DNA from: DATHYU01 sp033722675
Lineage (GTDB): Bacteria; Actinomycetota; Acidimicrobiia; Spongiisociales; UBA11373
Assembly (NCBI GenBank): GCA_033722675.1
Contig: JAWVYO010000001.1
Coordinates: forward strand, 55,946 to 119,945
Reading direction: 5' to 3'
DNA length: 64,000 nt
A program made the position numbers and the translations under genes. Each line of letters starts with the position of its first letter. Positions within the stretch are counted from its first letter, which is position 1. The notes under the pieces were generated by a model. It saw only the letters and a program-made list of their open reading frames with translations, did not search any database and was not told the origin of the DNA. Positions 8,253 to 18,579 of the stretch are shown here, piece by piece.

Positions 8253-8786
8253 ATGGCCGACCTCGATCGCGCGCTCGCCAGGATCCGCTCGGTCGCCGAC
8301 GGTGTCGGACGGCGGATCCGCGGTTGGGCGACGGTCCTCCTCGTCGCAGCCCTGGCGTCGTGGTCGATCCTCCTCCGTTCCCGGATCTTCGACTCACTCG
8401 GCGCCGCGCTCCGATGGCTCCCCCTCCTCCTCGTCCTGGCACTCCCGGGCTGGATCCTGCTGCGCTTCGCCCGCCGGGTCCTCGCCCTCGGGCCGGCCGT
8501 CGACCGGATCGCCGACCGTGTCGATGCCACGGTGGACGCCGCCCGCGAGGACGCGACGGCGGGCATCGCGGAGGCCCGGGCCGGGGGCGGCATCCGGGCA
8601 CTGCTCCGCTCGCTGCGGGAACTCGGTCGTCACGGCGACGACGTCCGCGACATCGTCGCCGACGCCGCGGGCACGGCTCGGATCGTCACCCTCCCCTACC
8701 TCGCGGCCGTGGGCGCAGCGATCGCCGGCGCCGGCGTCGTCCTCACCGTGTTCCTGGTCGCCGTCGTCACCCTCCTGCTGTCGTAG
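8253..8786 (+). CDS. Membrane protein of unknown function
   Basis: I do not recognise this 177-residue protein. It has hydrophobic segments at about residues 25-42 and 52-70 and a C-terminal one at about 150-177 ending directly in the stop codon. A hydrophilic, Ala/Arg/Asp-rich helical stretch of about 75 residues lies between, which could form a coiled coil. The topology suggests a membrane protein with a sizeable soluble loop. Its stop codon TAG is the first half of the TAGGCT box of the next gene, so the two genes are tightly packed yet may be transcribed separately. Confidence 0.75.
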   Translation: MADLDRALARIRSVADGVGRRIRGWATVLLVAALASWSILLRSRIFDSLGAALRWLPLLLVLALPGWILLRFARRVLALGPAVDRIADRVDATVDAAREDATAGIAEARAGGGIRALLRSLRELGRHGDDVRDIVADAAGTARIVTLPYLAAVGAAIAGAGVVLTVFLVAVVTLLLS

Positions 8787-8789
8787 GCT
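8784..8789 (+). promoter_or_regulatory. Leaderless -10 element overlapping a stop codon
   Basis: TAGGCT begins with the stop codon of the preceding gene and is followed by 7 nt and the ATG at 8797. Confidence 0.45.
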
Positions 8790-8796
8790 CGACCGC

Positions 8797-9597
8797 ATGG
8801 ACGAGTGGACCGAGATGGCCGACGGCGTGTTCGTGCGCCGGTACCGGTCGCTCGACCTGAACATCGGCGCCATCCTGTGTGGCGAGGGTGTGGTGCTGGT
8901 CGACACCCGGGGTGCCCACACCCAGGCACGCGAGCTCCAGTCCGATCTCCGGCGCATCACCCGGCTCCCCGTGGCGGCGGTCGTGAACACCCACCACCAC
9001 TGGGACCACACCTTCGGCAACGCGATCTTCGCGGGGGTGCCCATCTGGGGGCACACGAAGTGTGCGGAGATGCTGCAGGTCGCCGGCGAGTCCATGCGCG
9101 AGCAGGTGAAGGCCTGGGCCCCGCAGTTCGCCGACGTCTTCGACGAGGTCGAGATCACCCCGCCGGACCACGTCGTCTTCGCCCACGAGTCCATCAAGGT
9201 GGGCGACCGGCGCCTCGACCTGCGCCACCTGGGCCGCGGCCACACCGACAACGACCTCGTCGTCACGGTCCCCGACGCCGGGGTCCTCTTCGCCGGTGAT
9301 CTCGTCGAGGAGAGCGCACCCCCGGCCTTCGGGGACTCCTTTCCGCTGGAGTGGCCGGACACCCTCGACGAGCTGCTCACCCTGTGCCGAGGCCCGGTCG
9401 TCCCCGGTCACGGCGCCGTCGCCGGCGTGAACTTCGTGGAGCAACAACGGGACGAACTCGCCGAGGTCCGACGGATCGCCCGGGAGCGCCACGCCGAAGG
9501 GCACTCGCCGGCCTCGGCCGCCGAGCTCGACGGGCCCTACCCGGCCGACGTCCTCGCCACCGCCTTCGAGCGGGCGTGGGAGGCCCTCGACGGATGA
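8797..9597 (+). CDS. Metallo-beta-lactamase fold hydrolase
   Basis: This 266-residue MBL-fold enzyme shows the metal-binding motif HxHxDH as 'NTHHHWDHTFGN' (the first His positions are shifted but two His, Asp and His are present), then 'LGRGHTDNDLVV' and 'FAGDLVEE' and a late 'VPGHG' His. It probably hydrolyses a thioester, lactone or phosphoester with two metal ions in the cytoplasm. It overlaps the next gene, an alpha/beta hydrolase, by 4 bases (ATGA), so the two are co-translated and may act on related ester substrates. The ATG at 8797 matches the family N-terminus; the longer upstream frame is a shadow of the previous gene. Confidence 0.9.
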   Translation: MDEWTEMADGVFVRRYRSLDLNIGAILCGEGVVLVDTRGAHTQARELQSDLRRITRLPVAAVVNTHHHWDHTFGNAIFAGVPIWGHTKCAEMLQVAGESMREQVKAWAPQFADVFDEVEITPPDHVVFAHESIKVGDRRLDLRHLGRGHTDNDLVVTVPDAGVLFAGDLVEESAPPAFGDSFPLEWPDTLDELLTLCRGPVVPGHGAVAGVNFVEQQRDELAEVRRIARERHAEGHSPASAAELDGPYPADVLATAFERAWEALDG

Positions 9598-10487
9598 CCG
9601 CCCCCACCTGGTTCACTCGCTCGATCGCCGCTCCCGCGTCGGATCGCACGACCACCGTGGAGGAGTGCGACATCCACTGGCTCGACTGGGCCGGCCCCTC
9701 CCCCGACGCCCCGGGCCTCGTGTTCGTACACGGCGGGGCGGCCCACGCCCACTGGTTCTCGTTCGTCGCCCCGATGTTCACCCATCAATGGCACGTCGCC
9801 GCCCTCGATCTCAGCGGACACGGCGACTCGGGCCACCGTGATCGGTACGACTACCAGACCTGGGCCGCCGAGATCGTCGCCGTCTCGGAAGCGGCGGGAT
9901 TCCCCGGACCCCCCGTGATCGTCGGACACAGCATGGGGGGCACCGTGACGACCGCCCTCGCCGCCCACCACCCCGCCGCCGTCGCGGGCGCGATCATCGT
10001 CGACGCCCTGGTGTCCCGACCGGACGCCGAGTCGGAGGCGGCGTCGCGGGGCCGCACGTTCCGCGCCCCGGGGGTCTACGACACCTTCGACGAAGCCCTC
10101 GGCCATTTCCGGCTCATCCCGCCGCAGCCGGCCTCCAACCCCTTCATCCTCGACCACATCGCCCGGCACTCCCTCCACGAGACCGATCGGGGTTGGACGT
10201 GGAAGTTCGATCCCCACGTCTTCGATCGCGCCCGGGTCCTGCTCGGCGCCGACCAGGTGCGCTCCGTCACCACCCGGGTCGCCCTCCTGCGCGGCGAACA
10301 CAGCGTCGTGGTCCCCCCGGACGTCGCCGAGTACCTCTACGGGCTCCTCGGACGTGTCGCGCCGGTGGTGACCGTCCCCGAGAGCCACCACCACGTGTTC
10401 GTCGATCAGCCCCTCGCCTTCATCACGGCCATCCGGGCGCTGCTCCAGGACTGGGACCACTCGAGCCCCCGGCGCCCTCCGACCTAG
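9594..10487 (+). CDS. Alpha/beta-hydrolase
   Basis: This 297-residue alpha/beta-fold hydrolase has the oxyanion segment 'VFVHGGAAH', the nucleophile elbow 'GHSMGG' and the catalytic His in '[11 protein letters not shown]'. The likely acid follows strand 6-7 near 'LLRGEHSVV'. It has no signal peptide, so it is cytosolic. It is translationally coupled to the MBL hydrolase upstream. Typical roles are ester, epoxide or C-C bond hydrolysis in degradation pathways; the substrate cannot be told. It converges with the SDR gene and the two stop codons overlap. Confidence 0.9.
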   Translation: MTAPTWFTRSIAAPASDRTTTVEECDIHWLDWAGPSPDAPGLVFVHGGAAHAHWFSFVAPMFTHQWHVAALDLSGHGDSGHRDRYDYQTWAAEIVAVSEAAGFPGPPVIVGHSMGGTVTTALAAHHPAAVAGAIIVDALVSRPDAESEAASRGRTFRAPGVYDTFDEALGHFRLIPPQPASNPFILDHIARHSLHETDRGWTWKFDPHVFDRARVLLGADQVRSVTTRVALLRGEHSVVVPPDVAEYLYGLLGRVAPVVTVPESHHHVFVDQPLAFITAIRALLQDWDHSSPRRPPT

Positions 10488-11428
10488 GCCTCCCCGGCCG
10501 AGGCGGCGACGTCGAAGGCGATGCCCGTCTCCCGTTCGGACACCTCCCAGAGGAGCCGCCCGTCGTCGGGTCGGCGCGACCAGGGCATGAGGGGTCGACG
10601 GACCGGAGCTCCCCAGTTCACGAAGCGGGGGGTGTAGAGGCTCCCACCGGCGGCGGCGGGGTCCGTCGCCGCCCGCAGCTGCGGGAGCACGCCCCGGTCG
10701 GGATCCATGCCCGTGAGGCTCGCCAGCCGATGCCAGAACCGCTGACTCACTCCGCCGTGGGTGCTCCGCACGCTCCGCGCCTGGAGGTCGGTGTTCGACA
10801 GGCCGGGGTGGGCGACGAGCGCCCGAGCATCGGTGCCCGCGGCGCGGAAGCGGCGGTCCAGCTCGAGGGCGAACTGCACGTTCGCCTCCTTCGACTGGCC
10901 GTAGGCGCGCCACGGGTCGTACGTCCGCTCCCGGAAATGGGGATCATCGGGATCCAGGGCACCGCCGTAGTGCCGCCCCGTGCTCGTGACGGTCACGACC
11001 CGGGCGGCGTCGGCCCGCAGCAGTGCCGGAGCGAGGTGGGCCGTGAGAGCGAAGTGCCCGAGATGGTTCACGCCGAACTGCAGCTCGAAGCCGTCGGCGG
11101 TGGTGCTCGGAGGCGTCGCCATCACCCCCGCGTTGGCGACCAGGAGATCGATGGCGGGATGCGCACCCAGGATCTGGTCGGCGCACGCCCGAACCGACGC
11201 CAGCGAGGCGAGGTCGAGGTCCTGGATCTCGAGGGCGGCACCGGGGACGCCGGCCAGGATCTCGTCGCGTGCCGTCGCCGCCTTCTCCTGGTCGCGGGCC
11301 GCCATGACGACGTGGGCGCCGGCGCCGGCCAGGGCCCTGGCGGTCTCGAGTCCGAGCCCCCCGTTGGCACCGGTGACGACGGCCACACGGCCGGTCTGGT
11401 CGGGGATGTCGGCGGTGGTCCAGGCCAT
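10484..11428 (-). CDS. Short-chain dehydrogenase/reductase (retinol dehydrogenase-like)
   Basis: This 314-residue NAD(P)-dependent oxidoreductase has the classic SDR motifs: cofactor loop 'TGANGGLG', 'ARDQEKA' for phosphate recognition, 'NAGVM', and the catalytic 'YGQSK' (Tyr and Lys) after 'VVTVTSTG' with the Ser. The extended length and the '[11 protein letters not shown]' block place it with the retinol dehydrogenase-like/WW-oxidoreductase group, which acts on lipids or alcohols. The start at ATG 11428 follows a GAGGAG Shine-Dalgarno sequence. It lies 44 bp downstream of the GH13 gene on the same strand. Confidence 0.9.
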   Translation of the reverse strand: MAWTTADIPDQTGRVAVVTGANGGLGLETARALAGAGAHVVMAARDQEKAATARDEILAGVPGAALEIQDLDLASLASVRACADQILGAHPAIDLLVANAGVMATPPSTTADGFELQFGVNHLGHFALTAHLAPALLRADAARVVTVTSTGRHYGGALDPDDPHFRERTYDPWRAYGQSKEANVQFALELDRRFRAAGTDARALVAHPGLSNTDLQARSVRSTHGGVSQRFWHRLASLTGMDPDRGVLPQLRAATDPAAAGGSLYTPRFVNWGAPVRRPLMPWSRRPDDGRLLWEVSERETGIAFDVAASAGEA

Positions 11429-11472
11429 CGTGCTCCTCGGGGTCTCTCCGGGAGCGTACGGGGGAGGTGCCG

Positions 11473-13056
11473 TCAACCGGACAGGCGGACGACGAGTCCC
11501 TCGTCGGGTCCCAGCACGACCGACCCCTCGACGGCCTCGCCGATGCGGTCCATCCCGGTCGACACCTCGACGATCCCGGACCCGAGCTCGACCGTGGTCG
11601 ACGCCCCCACGAACGACAGCGCGACGGCGAACTCGCCACCCCGGGTGTAGGCGAAGACGCCCGATGGCGTCCCCGGCATCGTCCTGTAGGTGCCGGCGTG
11701 GAGCGCCGGCTCGGCGCGCCGCAACCGCAGCAGGCGCCGGGTGAGTGCCAGCATCGATCTCGGATCGTCCCGCTGGTCGGCCACCGACGTCCTCCCGGCC
11801 GCGGTACCGAAGGGCAGCCAGGGCTCGGTGGAGCCGAACCCGAACCCGGTGCCGGCATCCGACGTCCAGAGCATCGGCGTCCGGCACCCGTCGCGCCCCT
11901 GCCCCTCCTCCCGCAGCGCCCAGGGGTCCTGACGGGCGGCACTCGGCACCTCGACCTCCGGCATCCCGATCTCGTCGCCGTAGTAGATCGTCGGCGTGCC
12001 CCGGAGTGTCAGCAGCATCGCCATCGCGACCCGGGCGCGCGCCTCGCTGCCGGCCCGCGTGGCGATCCGCGCCACGTCGTGGTTGCCCAGCACGTGGTTC
12101 GGCCACCCGTGGTCCGGAACCACGGCCTCGACCGCCTCCACCGCCTCCCGGTAGGCCGCCGCCTCCCACGGCAGCAGCACGTAGGCGAAGTTGAAGGGCA
12201 TGTGGAGGCCGTCCCCGTCGCCGTAGTAGGACGCCCACACCCCGAGGTCGTGCTCGGCGATCTCGCCGACGGTGTACCGGTCCGGGTACTCGTCGACGAC
12301 GCTGCGCATCTCCCGGAACACCTCGTGGATGTCGGGATGGCCGCCGTCGTGCACGTGGACCTGCGAGTCGAAGGGCATCCGGCGGTGCAGGCCCGACACG
12401 TACCCGGGGTGTGCCGGCGGGTTGTCCCGGAGTCCCGGGTCCTTCATCGGCAGGTGGGCGACATCGATCCGGAACCCGTCCACCCCGCGCTCCAGCCAGA
12501 AGCGCATGACGTCGTACATGGCCTCCCGCACCTCCGGATTGCGCCAGTTGAGGTCCGGCTGCTCGGGGAGGAACAGATGGAGGTAGCACTGGCCCGTCCT
12601 CTCGTCGAGGGTCCAGGCCGGTCCACCGAAGTGCGACAGCCAGTTGTTCGGGAGCGTCCCGTCGGGCTTCGGGTCCCGCCAGACGTACCAGTCCCGCTTC
12701 GGGTCGTCCCGCGACGAGCGCGATGCCCGGAACCAGCGGTGCCGGTCCGACGTGTGGTTGGGCACGTAGTCGACGATCACCCGGAGATCACGGTCGTGAC
12801 ATGCCGCGATGAGGGCGTCGGCGTCGTCGAGCGTGCCGAAGATCGGGTCGACGTCGCGGTAGTCCTCGACGTCGTAGCCGAAGTCGGCCATCGGCGACCG
12901 GTAGAAGGGCGACACCCACACCGCGTCCACACCCAGGTCGACCAGGTGGTCGAGGCGCTCGACGATCCCCGGCAGGTCGCCGATCCCGTCACCGGTCGTG
13001 TCCATGAACGACCGCGGATAGATCTGGTAGATCACCCCGTGCTGCCACCACGTCAT
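11473..13056 (-). CDS. Glycoside hydrolase family 13 (alpha-glucosidase type)
   Basis: This 527-residue GH13 enzyme acts on alpha-glucosides such as isomaltose, maltose, sucrose or trehalose. The N-terminus '[15 protein letters not shown]' is that of oligo-1,6-glucosidase/alpha-glucosidase. The four conserved regions are 'DYVPNH', 'GFRIDVAHL' with the Asp nucleophile, 'VGEIAE' with the Glu acid/base, and 'GNHDVAR' with the transition-state Asp. A C-terminal beta domain is present. There is no signal peptide, so the enzyme is intracellular. A TAGCCT box 10 nt before the ATG suggests a very short leader. No sugar transporter is adjacent. Confidence 0.93.
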   Translation of the reverse strand: MTWWQHGVIYQIYPRSFMDTTGDGIGDLPGIVERLDHLVDLGVDAVWVSPFYRSPMADFGYDVEDYRDVDPIFGTLDDADALIAACHDRDLRVIVDYVPNHTSDRHRWFRASRSSRDDPKRDWYVWRDPKPDGTLPNNWLSHFGGPAWTLDERTGQCYLHLFLPEQPDLNWRNPEVREAMYDVMRFWLERGVDGFRIDVAHLPMKDPGLRDNPPAHPGYVSGLHRRMPFDSQVHVHDGGHPDIHEVFREMRSVVDEYPDRYTVGEIAEHDLGVWASYYGDGDGLHMPFNFAYVLLPWEAAAYREAVEAVEAVVPDHGWPNHVLGNHDVARIATRAGSEARARVAMAMLLTLRGTPTIYYGDEIGMPEVEVPSAARQDPWALREEGQGRDGCRTPMLWTSDAGTGFGFGSTEPWLPFGTAAGRTSVADQRDDPRSMLALTRRLLRLRRAEPALHAGTYRTMPGTPSGVFAYTRGGEFAVALSFVGASTTVELGSGIVEVSTGMDRIGEAVEGSVVLGPDEGLVVRLSG

Positions 13057-13082
13057 CGTGGCGAGGAGGCTACCCGTGGTCC

Positions 13083-13538
13083 CTACAGGTCGAACGACCA
13101 GACGGGGTCGGTGATCGTGAAGTCGACCGCCGGACCGGCCGCGACGAGGAACCCGAAGAGCACGAGGCCGCCGCCCGCCATCGACAGGTTCTTCATGAAG
13201 TGGCTCGTCTGGTGCCGCTGCTCCACCGGATCGGTGTCCGTCCAGAAGTGGTGCACCAGGACGGCGGCGACGAGCGAGTACGCGACGAGTCCCAACACGG
13301 CGAGGTCGGCCCAGACCCCGAAGCCGACGCCGAGGCCGCCGGCCACGATCCCCAGCCCGCTGAACAGGACGAGCGGCGTCGCCGCCGGCACACCCCGCGA
13401 TGCCGCGTACCTCGACGTCTCCTCCATCCGTACGAGATGACGCACGATCCCCGACCCGACGAACACCAGGGCGTAGAGGATCCGACCGATCAGGATGACG
13501 AGGCTCACGGGACTCCCGGGTGTGCGCGATGCAATCAT
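13083..13538 (-). CDS. DoxX-family membrane protein
   Basis: This 151-residue, four-helix membrane protein is of the DoxX/DoxD-like family. Conserved features are the first helix 'ILIGRILYALVFVGSGI' and the C-terminal block 'HFMKNLSMAGGGLVLFGF'. Family members have been tied to quinone- or thiol-linked redox balance and to oxidative stress complexes, but no partner such as SodA or SseA is nearby. The ATG at 13538 is used; an in-frame GTG four codons earlier is possible. It is tandem with SRAP (26-bp gap) and GH13. Confidence 0.85.
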   Translation of the reverse strand: MIASRTPGSPVSLVILIGRILYALVFVGSGIVRHLVRMEETSRYAASRGVPAATPLVLFSGLGIVAGGLGVGFGVWADLAVLGLVAYSLVAAVLVHHFWTDTDPVEQRHQTSHFMKNLSMAGGGLVLFGFLVAAGPAVDFTITDPVWSFDL

Positions 13539-13564
13539 GGCATCCCCCACCTCGACCCGCCGGC

Positions 13565-14248
13565 TCAGTCGACGTCGATGGGCTGTAGCAACTCCGGCAC
13601 GTTGTTCTTCACCGAGTTCACGAGGCTCGACACCGGGTGCTCCCCCACCGCGCCGTCGGGGGCGGGCCCCAGCATTCCGCGCAGCGAGTCGGTGTCGCCG
13701 TTGTCGCGGTCCAGCCACGCGTCCCAGTCGTCGGGTCGGAGCACCACCGGCATGCGGTCGTGGATCCGTCCGGCCACCTCGTTCGGCTCGGTGGTCAGGA
13801 TGGTGCAGGTGACGACCCGTTCGTCGGTCTCGGGGTCCCGCCACGACGCCCACAGTCCGGCGAGGGCGAAGGCCTCGGCGTCCGTCGGATGCAGGTAGTG
13901 GGGAAGTTTCGAGCCGTCGTCGCGTCGCTCCCACTCGTAGAAGCCGTCGGCGGGAACGATGCAGCGCCGCGAGGCGAACGAGTCACGGAACGCCGGTTTC
14001 GTGTCGACCGTCTCGGCGCGGGCGTTGATGTGCCGCGACGCGATCTTCCGATCCTCGGCCCAGAAGGGGATGAGACCCCACCTGAAGGTGCCGAGTCGGC
14101 GCACGCCGTCGTGCTCGGCGACCGCGTAGACCCGGTCGGTCGGCGCGACGTTGTAGGACGGCTCCAGCGACTCCGTCACCACCACCTCGGCTCCGAAGAG
14201 GCGCGCGTAGGCCGCGGGATCCTGGGATTGGACGAACCGGCCGCACAT
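13565..14248 (-). CDS. SRAP-domain protein (HMCES/YedK family)
   Basis: This 227-residue SOS-response-associated peptidase-like protein forms a stable covalent link to abasic sites in single-stranded DNA. It has the catalytic Cys2 exposed after Met removal ('MCGRFVQ'), the Asn and Glu/Arg pocket in 'NARAET', the active Glu in 'DGFYEWE' and the His in 'HDRMPVVL'. All key residues of the family are present. A TACCGT box ends 6 nt before the ATG, predicting a leaderless transcript, and I see no LexA-like box upstream. It fits with the AlkA-like gene elsewhere in the window as base-damage tolerance. Confidence 0.95.
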   Translation of the reverse strand: MCGRFVQSQDPAAYARLFGAEVVVTESLEPSYNVAPTDRVYAVAEHDGVRRLGTFRWGLIPFWAEDRKIASRHINARAETVDTKPAFRDSFASRRCIVPADGFYEWERRDDGSKLPHYLHPTDAEAFALAGLWASWRDPETDERVVTCTILTTEPNEVAGRIHDRMPVVLRPDDWDAWLDRDNGDTDSLRGMLGPAPDGAVGEHPVSSLVNSVKNNVPELLQPIDVD

Positions 14249-14254
14249 GGCGCC

Positions 14255-14260
14255 ACGGTA
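14255..14260 (-). promoter_or_regulatory. Leaderless -10 element for the SRAP gene
   Basis: On the minus strand TACCGT is followed by 6 nt and the ATG at 14248. Confidence 0.5.
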
Positions 14261-14282
14261 CCGACCGGGGCGGACCGACGCC

Positions 14283-15155
14283 TCAGGCGGACGCGGTGCG
14301 ACGGGTCGCCCCGACCGACACGGCGACGAGCACCACCCACACCGCCGCGGCCACGACCAGGTGGAGCGCGACGACGAGACTCGACCCCACCCTCGTGAAC
14401 ACGTGGACGGCGCCGAGGCCGATGTTCACGGCGAAGAGCCCGCCGGCCACCCACAGCCACCCGGCCTCGGGCCGACCGGCCCGGCCCGAGCGCCAGGCGA
14501 GGTACGCCAGGTACCCGAGCATCAGGGGGGCGACCACGCGGTGGGCGAAGTGGATCGCGACGAGCGGGTGGCCGAGGTCGGGGAGGAGGCGGTCGCCCAC
14601 GAGCGGCCAGCCCGAGATCGCCAGGTCGTGGACGAGGGACCCGAGCACCAGGATGAGGAGGGACCCGCCGGCGCCCAGCCACAGCGCCACCGACCATCGG
14701 ACGTCGCCCGCCGCCTCGACGCCGCCCGTCAGCGCCCACACGGAGGCGAGCAGCCCGACGATCGCCATCGAGATGCCGAGATGGAGGGAGACGAGGTCGG
14801 CGTCGAGGTCGTTGGCGACCACCAGCCGCCCGATCCAGGCCTGCAGGCCCACCGTCGCCACCGCGGCGATCGACAGCCGGGCTGCGAGCCGGTGCCGGGA
14901 TCGGCGGCGCCACGCCGCGACGGCGAGGCCGGCCACCAGGAGCCCGACGATCGCTGCGAGCCAGCGGTGGGTCCACTCGACGATCATGTGGAAGTCGGCG
15001 CGGGGCAACAGCCCGCCGAAGGACCCGCCCTCGCAGAGCGGCCAGCGGTCCTCGCATCCGTATCCGCTGCCGCTCCCCCGGGTGTAGCCGCCGAAGCCGA
15101 CGAGCAGCAGCGTGGCCGCGAGGGCGACGAGCGCCAGCCTGGAGACCCTCCGCAT
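14283..15155 (-). CDS. ctaA: Heme A synthase (COX15/CtaA)
   Basis: This 290-residue integral membrane protein with about eight helices oxidises the heme O methyl group to give heme A for aa3-type cytochrome oxidase. Conserved points are 'GGYTRGSGSG' after helix 1, the loop Cys pair in 'CEDRWPLC', and heme-ligating His in 'EWTHRWLA', 'SLHLGIS', 'HFAHRVVA' and the last helix. The periplasmic Cys pair is typical of actinobacterial and Bacillus CtaA. A TACCGT box lies 8 nt before the ATG. No ctaB or oxidase genes are adjacent. It implies aerobic respiration. Confidence 0.92.
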   Translation of the reverse strand: MRRVSRLALVALAATLLLVGFGGYTRGSGSGYGCEDRWPLCEGGSFGGLLPRADFHMIVEWTHRWLAAIVGLLVAGLAVAAWRRRSRHRLAARLSIAAVATVGLQAWIGRLVVANDLDADLVSLHLGISMAIVGLLASVWALTGGVEAAGDVRWSVALWLGAGGSLLILVLGSLVHDLAISGWPLVGDRLLPDLGHPLVAIHFAHRVVAPLMLGYLAYLAWRSGRAGRPEAGWLWVAGGLFAVNIGLGAVHVFTRVGSSLVVALHLVVAAAVWVVLVAVSVGATRRTASA

Positions 15156-15163
15156 GGTGGGCG

Positions 15164-15169
15164 ACGGTA
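15164..15169 (-). promoter_or_regulatory. Leaderless-type -10 element for ctaA
   Basis: On the minus strand TACCGT is followed by 8 nt and the ATG at 15155. Confidence 0.4.
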
Positions 15170-15211
15170 GGTGACCGACCGCCGGCGCGGACCGGGCCGA
15201 TCGTCACATCG

Positions 15212-18200
15212 CTACATGTTCCGTCGGTACCGGCCCCCGACGTCGTAGAGCGCCTCGGTCATCTGCCCGAGCGTCGCCACCTTCGACGCCTCCATGAGCG
15301 ATGCGAAGAGGTTGTGGCCGCCGACGGCGGCCTCGCGGAGCCGGTCGAGGGCGGTGGGCGACCGATCGGCGTTCCGCTCCTGGACGAGCCGCAGGTTCCG
15401 GATCTGGCGATCCTTGTCGGCGTCGGTGGACCGCACGAGGTCGTCGGGGATGACGAAGGGGGATCCCTCGCTCGACAGGAAGGTGTTGACGCCGACGACC
15501 GGATACGCCCCGGCCTCCTTCTGCCGCTCGTAGTACAGCGACTCCTCCTGGATCTTCGTGCGCTGGTACTGGCGCTCCATCGCCCCCAGCACGCCGCCGC
15601 GCTCGCTCAGCCGCACGAACTCGGCGAGCACCGCCTCCTCGACGAGGTCGGTGAGCTCCTCGACGATGAAGGACCCCTGGAGGGGGTTCTCGTTCTTCGC
15701 GAGGCCCAGCTCCTTCGTGATGATCAGCTGGATGGCCAGCGCCCGGCGGACCGACTCCTCGGTCGGGGTGGTGATCGCTTCGTCGTAGGCGTTCGTGTGG
15801 AGGCTGTTGCAGTTGTCGTAGACCGCATAGAGCGCCTGCAGCGTCGTGCGGATGTCGTTGAATCCGATCTCCTGGGCGTGGAGCGATCGGCCCGAGGTCT
15901 GGATGTGATACTTGAGCATCTGCGACCGCTCGTTCGCGCCGTACCGGTGCTTCATCGCCCGGGCCCAGATGCGACGCGCCACCCGCCCGATGACCGCGTA
16001 CTCCGCGTCGATCCCGTTGGAGAAGAAGAAGGACAGGTTCGGGGCGAAGTCGTCGATGTCCATGCCCCGCGCCAGGTAGTACTCGACGAAGGTGAATCCG
16101 TTGGCCAGCGTGAAGGCCAGCTGCGTGATCGGGTTCGCGCCCGCTTCGGCCATGTGATAGCCCGAGATCGACACCGAGTAGAAGTTCCGGACGTCGTGGC
16201 CGATGAACCACTCCTGGACGTCGCCCATCATCCGCAGTGCGAACTCGGTGGAGAAGATGCAGGTGTTCTGCGCCTGGTCCTCCTTGAGGATGTCCGCCTG
16301 CACCGTGCCGCGCACCGTCGACAACGTCTCTGCCGCGATCCGGTCGTAGACGTCGCGGGGCAGGACCTCGTCGCCCGTGACGCCCAGCAGGAGCAGCCCC
16401 AGGCCGTCGTGGCCGTCGGGCAGCGGGCCCTCGTAGGCGGGCCGTGGCCCGTCCCCGTACCGCTCGGCGAGGATCGCCTCGACGTCGGCCTCGAGACCGT
16501 TCGCCCGGATGTGCTTCTCACAGGCCTGGTCGATCGCGGCATTCAGGAAGAAGGCCAGGATCATCGGCGCGGGGCCGTTGATCGTCATCGAGACGGAGGT
16601 CGTCGGATCGGCCAGGTCGAAGCCCGAATACAGCTTCTTGGCATCGTCGAGCGTGGGCAGCGACACGCCGGAGTTGCCGACCTTCCCGTAGATGTCCGGC
16701 CGTTCGTCGGGGTCGTTCCCGTACAGCGTCACCGAGTCGAAAGCGGTGGACAGGCGCTTCGCCGGCATGCCGGCGGCCAGGTAGTGGAAGCGTCGGTTCG
16801 TCTGCTCCGGCGGGCCCTCACCGGCGAACATCCGGGTCGGATCCTCGGCGGTACGTTTCAGCGGGTAGATGCCCGCCGTGTAGGGGAAGCGTCCCGGGAC
16901 GTTCTCGCGCAGCGCCCAGGACAGCCGATCGGCCCACGCCGTGAATCCCGGGAGCGCCACCTTCGGGATCCGGGTGTGGGACAGCGTCTCGTGAACGAGC
17001 GGCGCCCGGACTTCCCGGCCGCGCACCTCGTAGACCAGCTCGTCGCCCTCGTACGCCTCGACGAGGTCGTCCCACCCCTCGAGGATCTGCAGGCAGCCGG
17101 GATCGAGCGCCTCCTCGGCCTCGACGATGGCACCCGCCAGGCCCTCGACCTCGCCGAGCTCCTCGCGAGCCCCCCGCAACCGCTCCAGGCGGCGGGCGGC
17201 CGCGACCTGTTCGCCGATCCACCGCTCGTGGTCGCGATGGGCCTCGACGATCTCGGCGAGGTACCGGGACCGCTCCGGCGGCACGACGTGCTGCTTCGCG
17301 CCGTCGCCGGTGGGGAGCTCCAGCCCGGGCTCGAAGGAACGGTCGCCCGTCTCGGCGGCCACGGCGCGCATCACCGCCTCGTAGAACCGGTTGGTGCCCG
17401 GATCGTTGAAGGCGCTGGCGACGGTGAGGTGCACCGGGAGGTCCTCGTCGAGGCCGTCGAAACGGGTGTGGTTTCGGCGGTACTGCTTGCGGACGTCACG
17501 GAGGGCGTCGGCGGCGCCCCGCTTGTCGGCCTTGTTGATGGCGATGAGGTCGGCGAAGTCGAGCATGTCGATCTTCTCGAGCTGCGTCGCCGCCCCGTAC
17601 TCGGGCGTCATCGCGTAGAGCACGACGTCGGCGTGGTCGACGATCTCGGTGTCGGCCTGCCCGATGCCCGAGGTCTCGAGGACCACGAGGTCGAACCCGG
17701 CCGCCTTCAGGATGTCGATCGTCGGCCGGACGGCCTCCGACAGGGCGAGGTTCGACTGGCGGGTGGCCAGCGATCGCATGTAGGCGCGGGGATGGGGGAT
17801 GGCGTTCATCCGGATGCGGTCGCCGAGGAGGGCGCCGCCGGTCCGCCGCTTCGTCGGGTCGACGGAGACCAGGGCGATCGTCTTGTCCGGATGGTCGAGG
17901 AGGAAGCGTCGGACCACCTCGTCGACGAGCGACGACTTGCCCGATCCGCCGGTGCCGGTGATGCCGACCACCGGCGCCGCCGACGCCGCGGCGCGCTCCG
18001 CCAGTGCTTCCAAGACGGTCGGATACTTCTCCGGATGGAGCTCGGCCGCCGAGATCAGCGACGCGATGCGCCCGTGGTCGCCGACCGTCAGCGTCTCGAC
18101 GTCCTCGTCGCCGACCTCGCCGAGCGGATGCTCCGCCAGCCGGAGCATGTCGTCGACCATGCCCTGCAGGCCGAGGTCGCGTCCGTCGTCGGGGGAGTAG

Positions 18201-18547
18201 ATCCGTGTGATGCCCGCTGCCATGAGCTGCGCCCCCTCGTCCGGCAGGATCGTCCCGCCGCCCCCGCCGAAGATCCGCACGTTCCCGGCCCCGCGCTCGC
18301 CGAGGAGCCGGTGGAGGTACCGGAAGAACTCCATGTGTCCGCCCTGGTAGGAGGTGACGGCCACGGCGTGGGCGTCCTCCTGCACGGCGGCGTCGGCGAT
18401 CTCGAGCGCGGAACGGTTGTGGCCGAGGTGGACGACCTCGGCACCGGAGGCCTGGAGCATCCGGCGGAAGATGTTGATCGAGGCATCGTGCCCGTCGAAG
18501 AGCGACGTCGCCGTCACGAACCGCACGGTGGGGGGTCGATCGCTCAT
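15212..18547 (-). CDS. icmF: Fused isobutyryl-CoA mutase (IcmF)
   Basis: This 1111-residue adenosylcobalamin enzyme fuses, in order, a B12-binding domain (about 1-135, '[10 protein letters not shown]' with the cobalt-ligand His), a MeaI-type GTPase chaperone (P-loop 'GTGGSGKSS' near residue 200, 'NKADKRG' guanine motif), a linker, and the substrate-binding mutase barrel ('[18 protein letters not shown]', '[11 protein letters not shown]', 'GNSGVS'). It interconverts isobutyryl-CoA and n-butyryl-CoA and may also act on isovaleryl-CoA. The order and length match IcmF rather than separate methylmalonyl-CoA mutase subunits. A Shine-Dalgarno sequence (GGAGAGGA) precedes the ATG. No cobalamin riboswitch is seen upstream. 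Confidence 0.95.
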   Translation of the reverse strand: MSDRPPTVRFVTATSLFDGHDASINIFRRMLQASGAEVVHLGHNRSALEIADAAVQEDAHAVAVTSYQGGHMEFFRYLHRLLGERGAGNVRIFGGGGGTILPDEGAQLMAAGITRIYSPDDGRDLGLQGMVDDMLRLAEHPLGEVGDEDVETLTVGDHGRIASLISAAELHPEKYPTVLEALAERAAASAAPVVGITGTGGSGKSSLVDEVVRRFLLDHPDKTIALVSVDPTKRRTGGALLGDRIRMNAIPHPRAYMRSLATRQSNLALSEAVRPTIDILKAAGFDLVVLETSGIGQADTEIVDHADVVLYAMTPEYGAATQLEKIDMLDFADLIAINKADKRGAADALRDVRKQYRRNHTRFDGLDEDLPVHLTVASAFNDPGTNRFYEAVMRAVAAETGDRSFEPGLELPTGDGAKQHVVPPERSRYLAEIVEAHRDHERWIGEQVAAARRLERLRGAREELGEVEGLAGAIVEAEEALDPGCLQILEGWDDLVEAYEGDELVYEVRGREVRAPLVHETLSHTRIPKVALPGFTAWADRLSWALRENVPGRFPYTAGIYPLKRTAEDPTRMFAGEGPPEQTNRRFHYLAAGMPAKRLSTAFDSVTLYGNDPDERPDIYGKVGNSGVSLPTLDDAKKLYSGFDLADPTTSVSMTINGPAPMILAFFLNAAIDQACEKHIRANGLEADVEAILAERYGDGPRPAYEGPLPDGHDGLGLLLLGVTGDEVLPRDVYDRIAAETLSTVRGTVQADILKEDQAQNTCIFSTEFALRMMGDVQEWFIGHDVRNFYSVSISGYHMAEAGANPITQLAFTLANGFTFVEYYLARGMDIDDFAPNLSFFFSNGIDAEYAVIGRVARRIWARAMKHRYGANERSQMLKYHIQTSGRSLHAQEIGFNDIRTTLQALYAVYDNCNSLHTNAYDEAITTPTEESVRRALAIQLIITKELGLAKNENPLQGSFIVEELTDLVEEAVLAEFVRLSERGGVLGAMERQYQRTKIQEESLYYERQKEAGAYPVVGVNTFLSSEGSPFVIPDDLVRSTDADKDRQIRNLRLVQERNADRSPTALDRLREAAVGGHNLFASLMEASKVATLGQMTEALYDVGGRYRRNM

Positions 18548-18579
18548 CCCGTCCTCTCCGGGCCCGCCGGGGCCCGGGC

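Noticed and set aside
18548..18579. Looked for a cobalamin riboswitch upstream of the B12-dependent mutase.
   Set aside because: Only 32 bp separate icmF from the next gene and no B12-box is visible.
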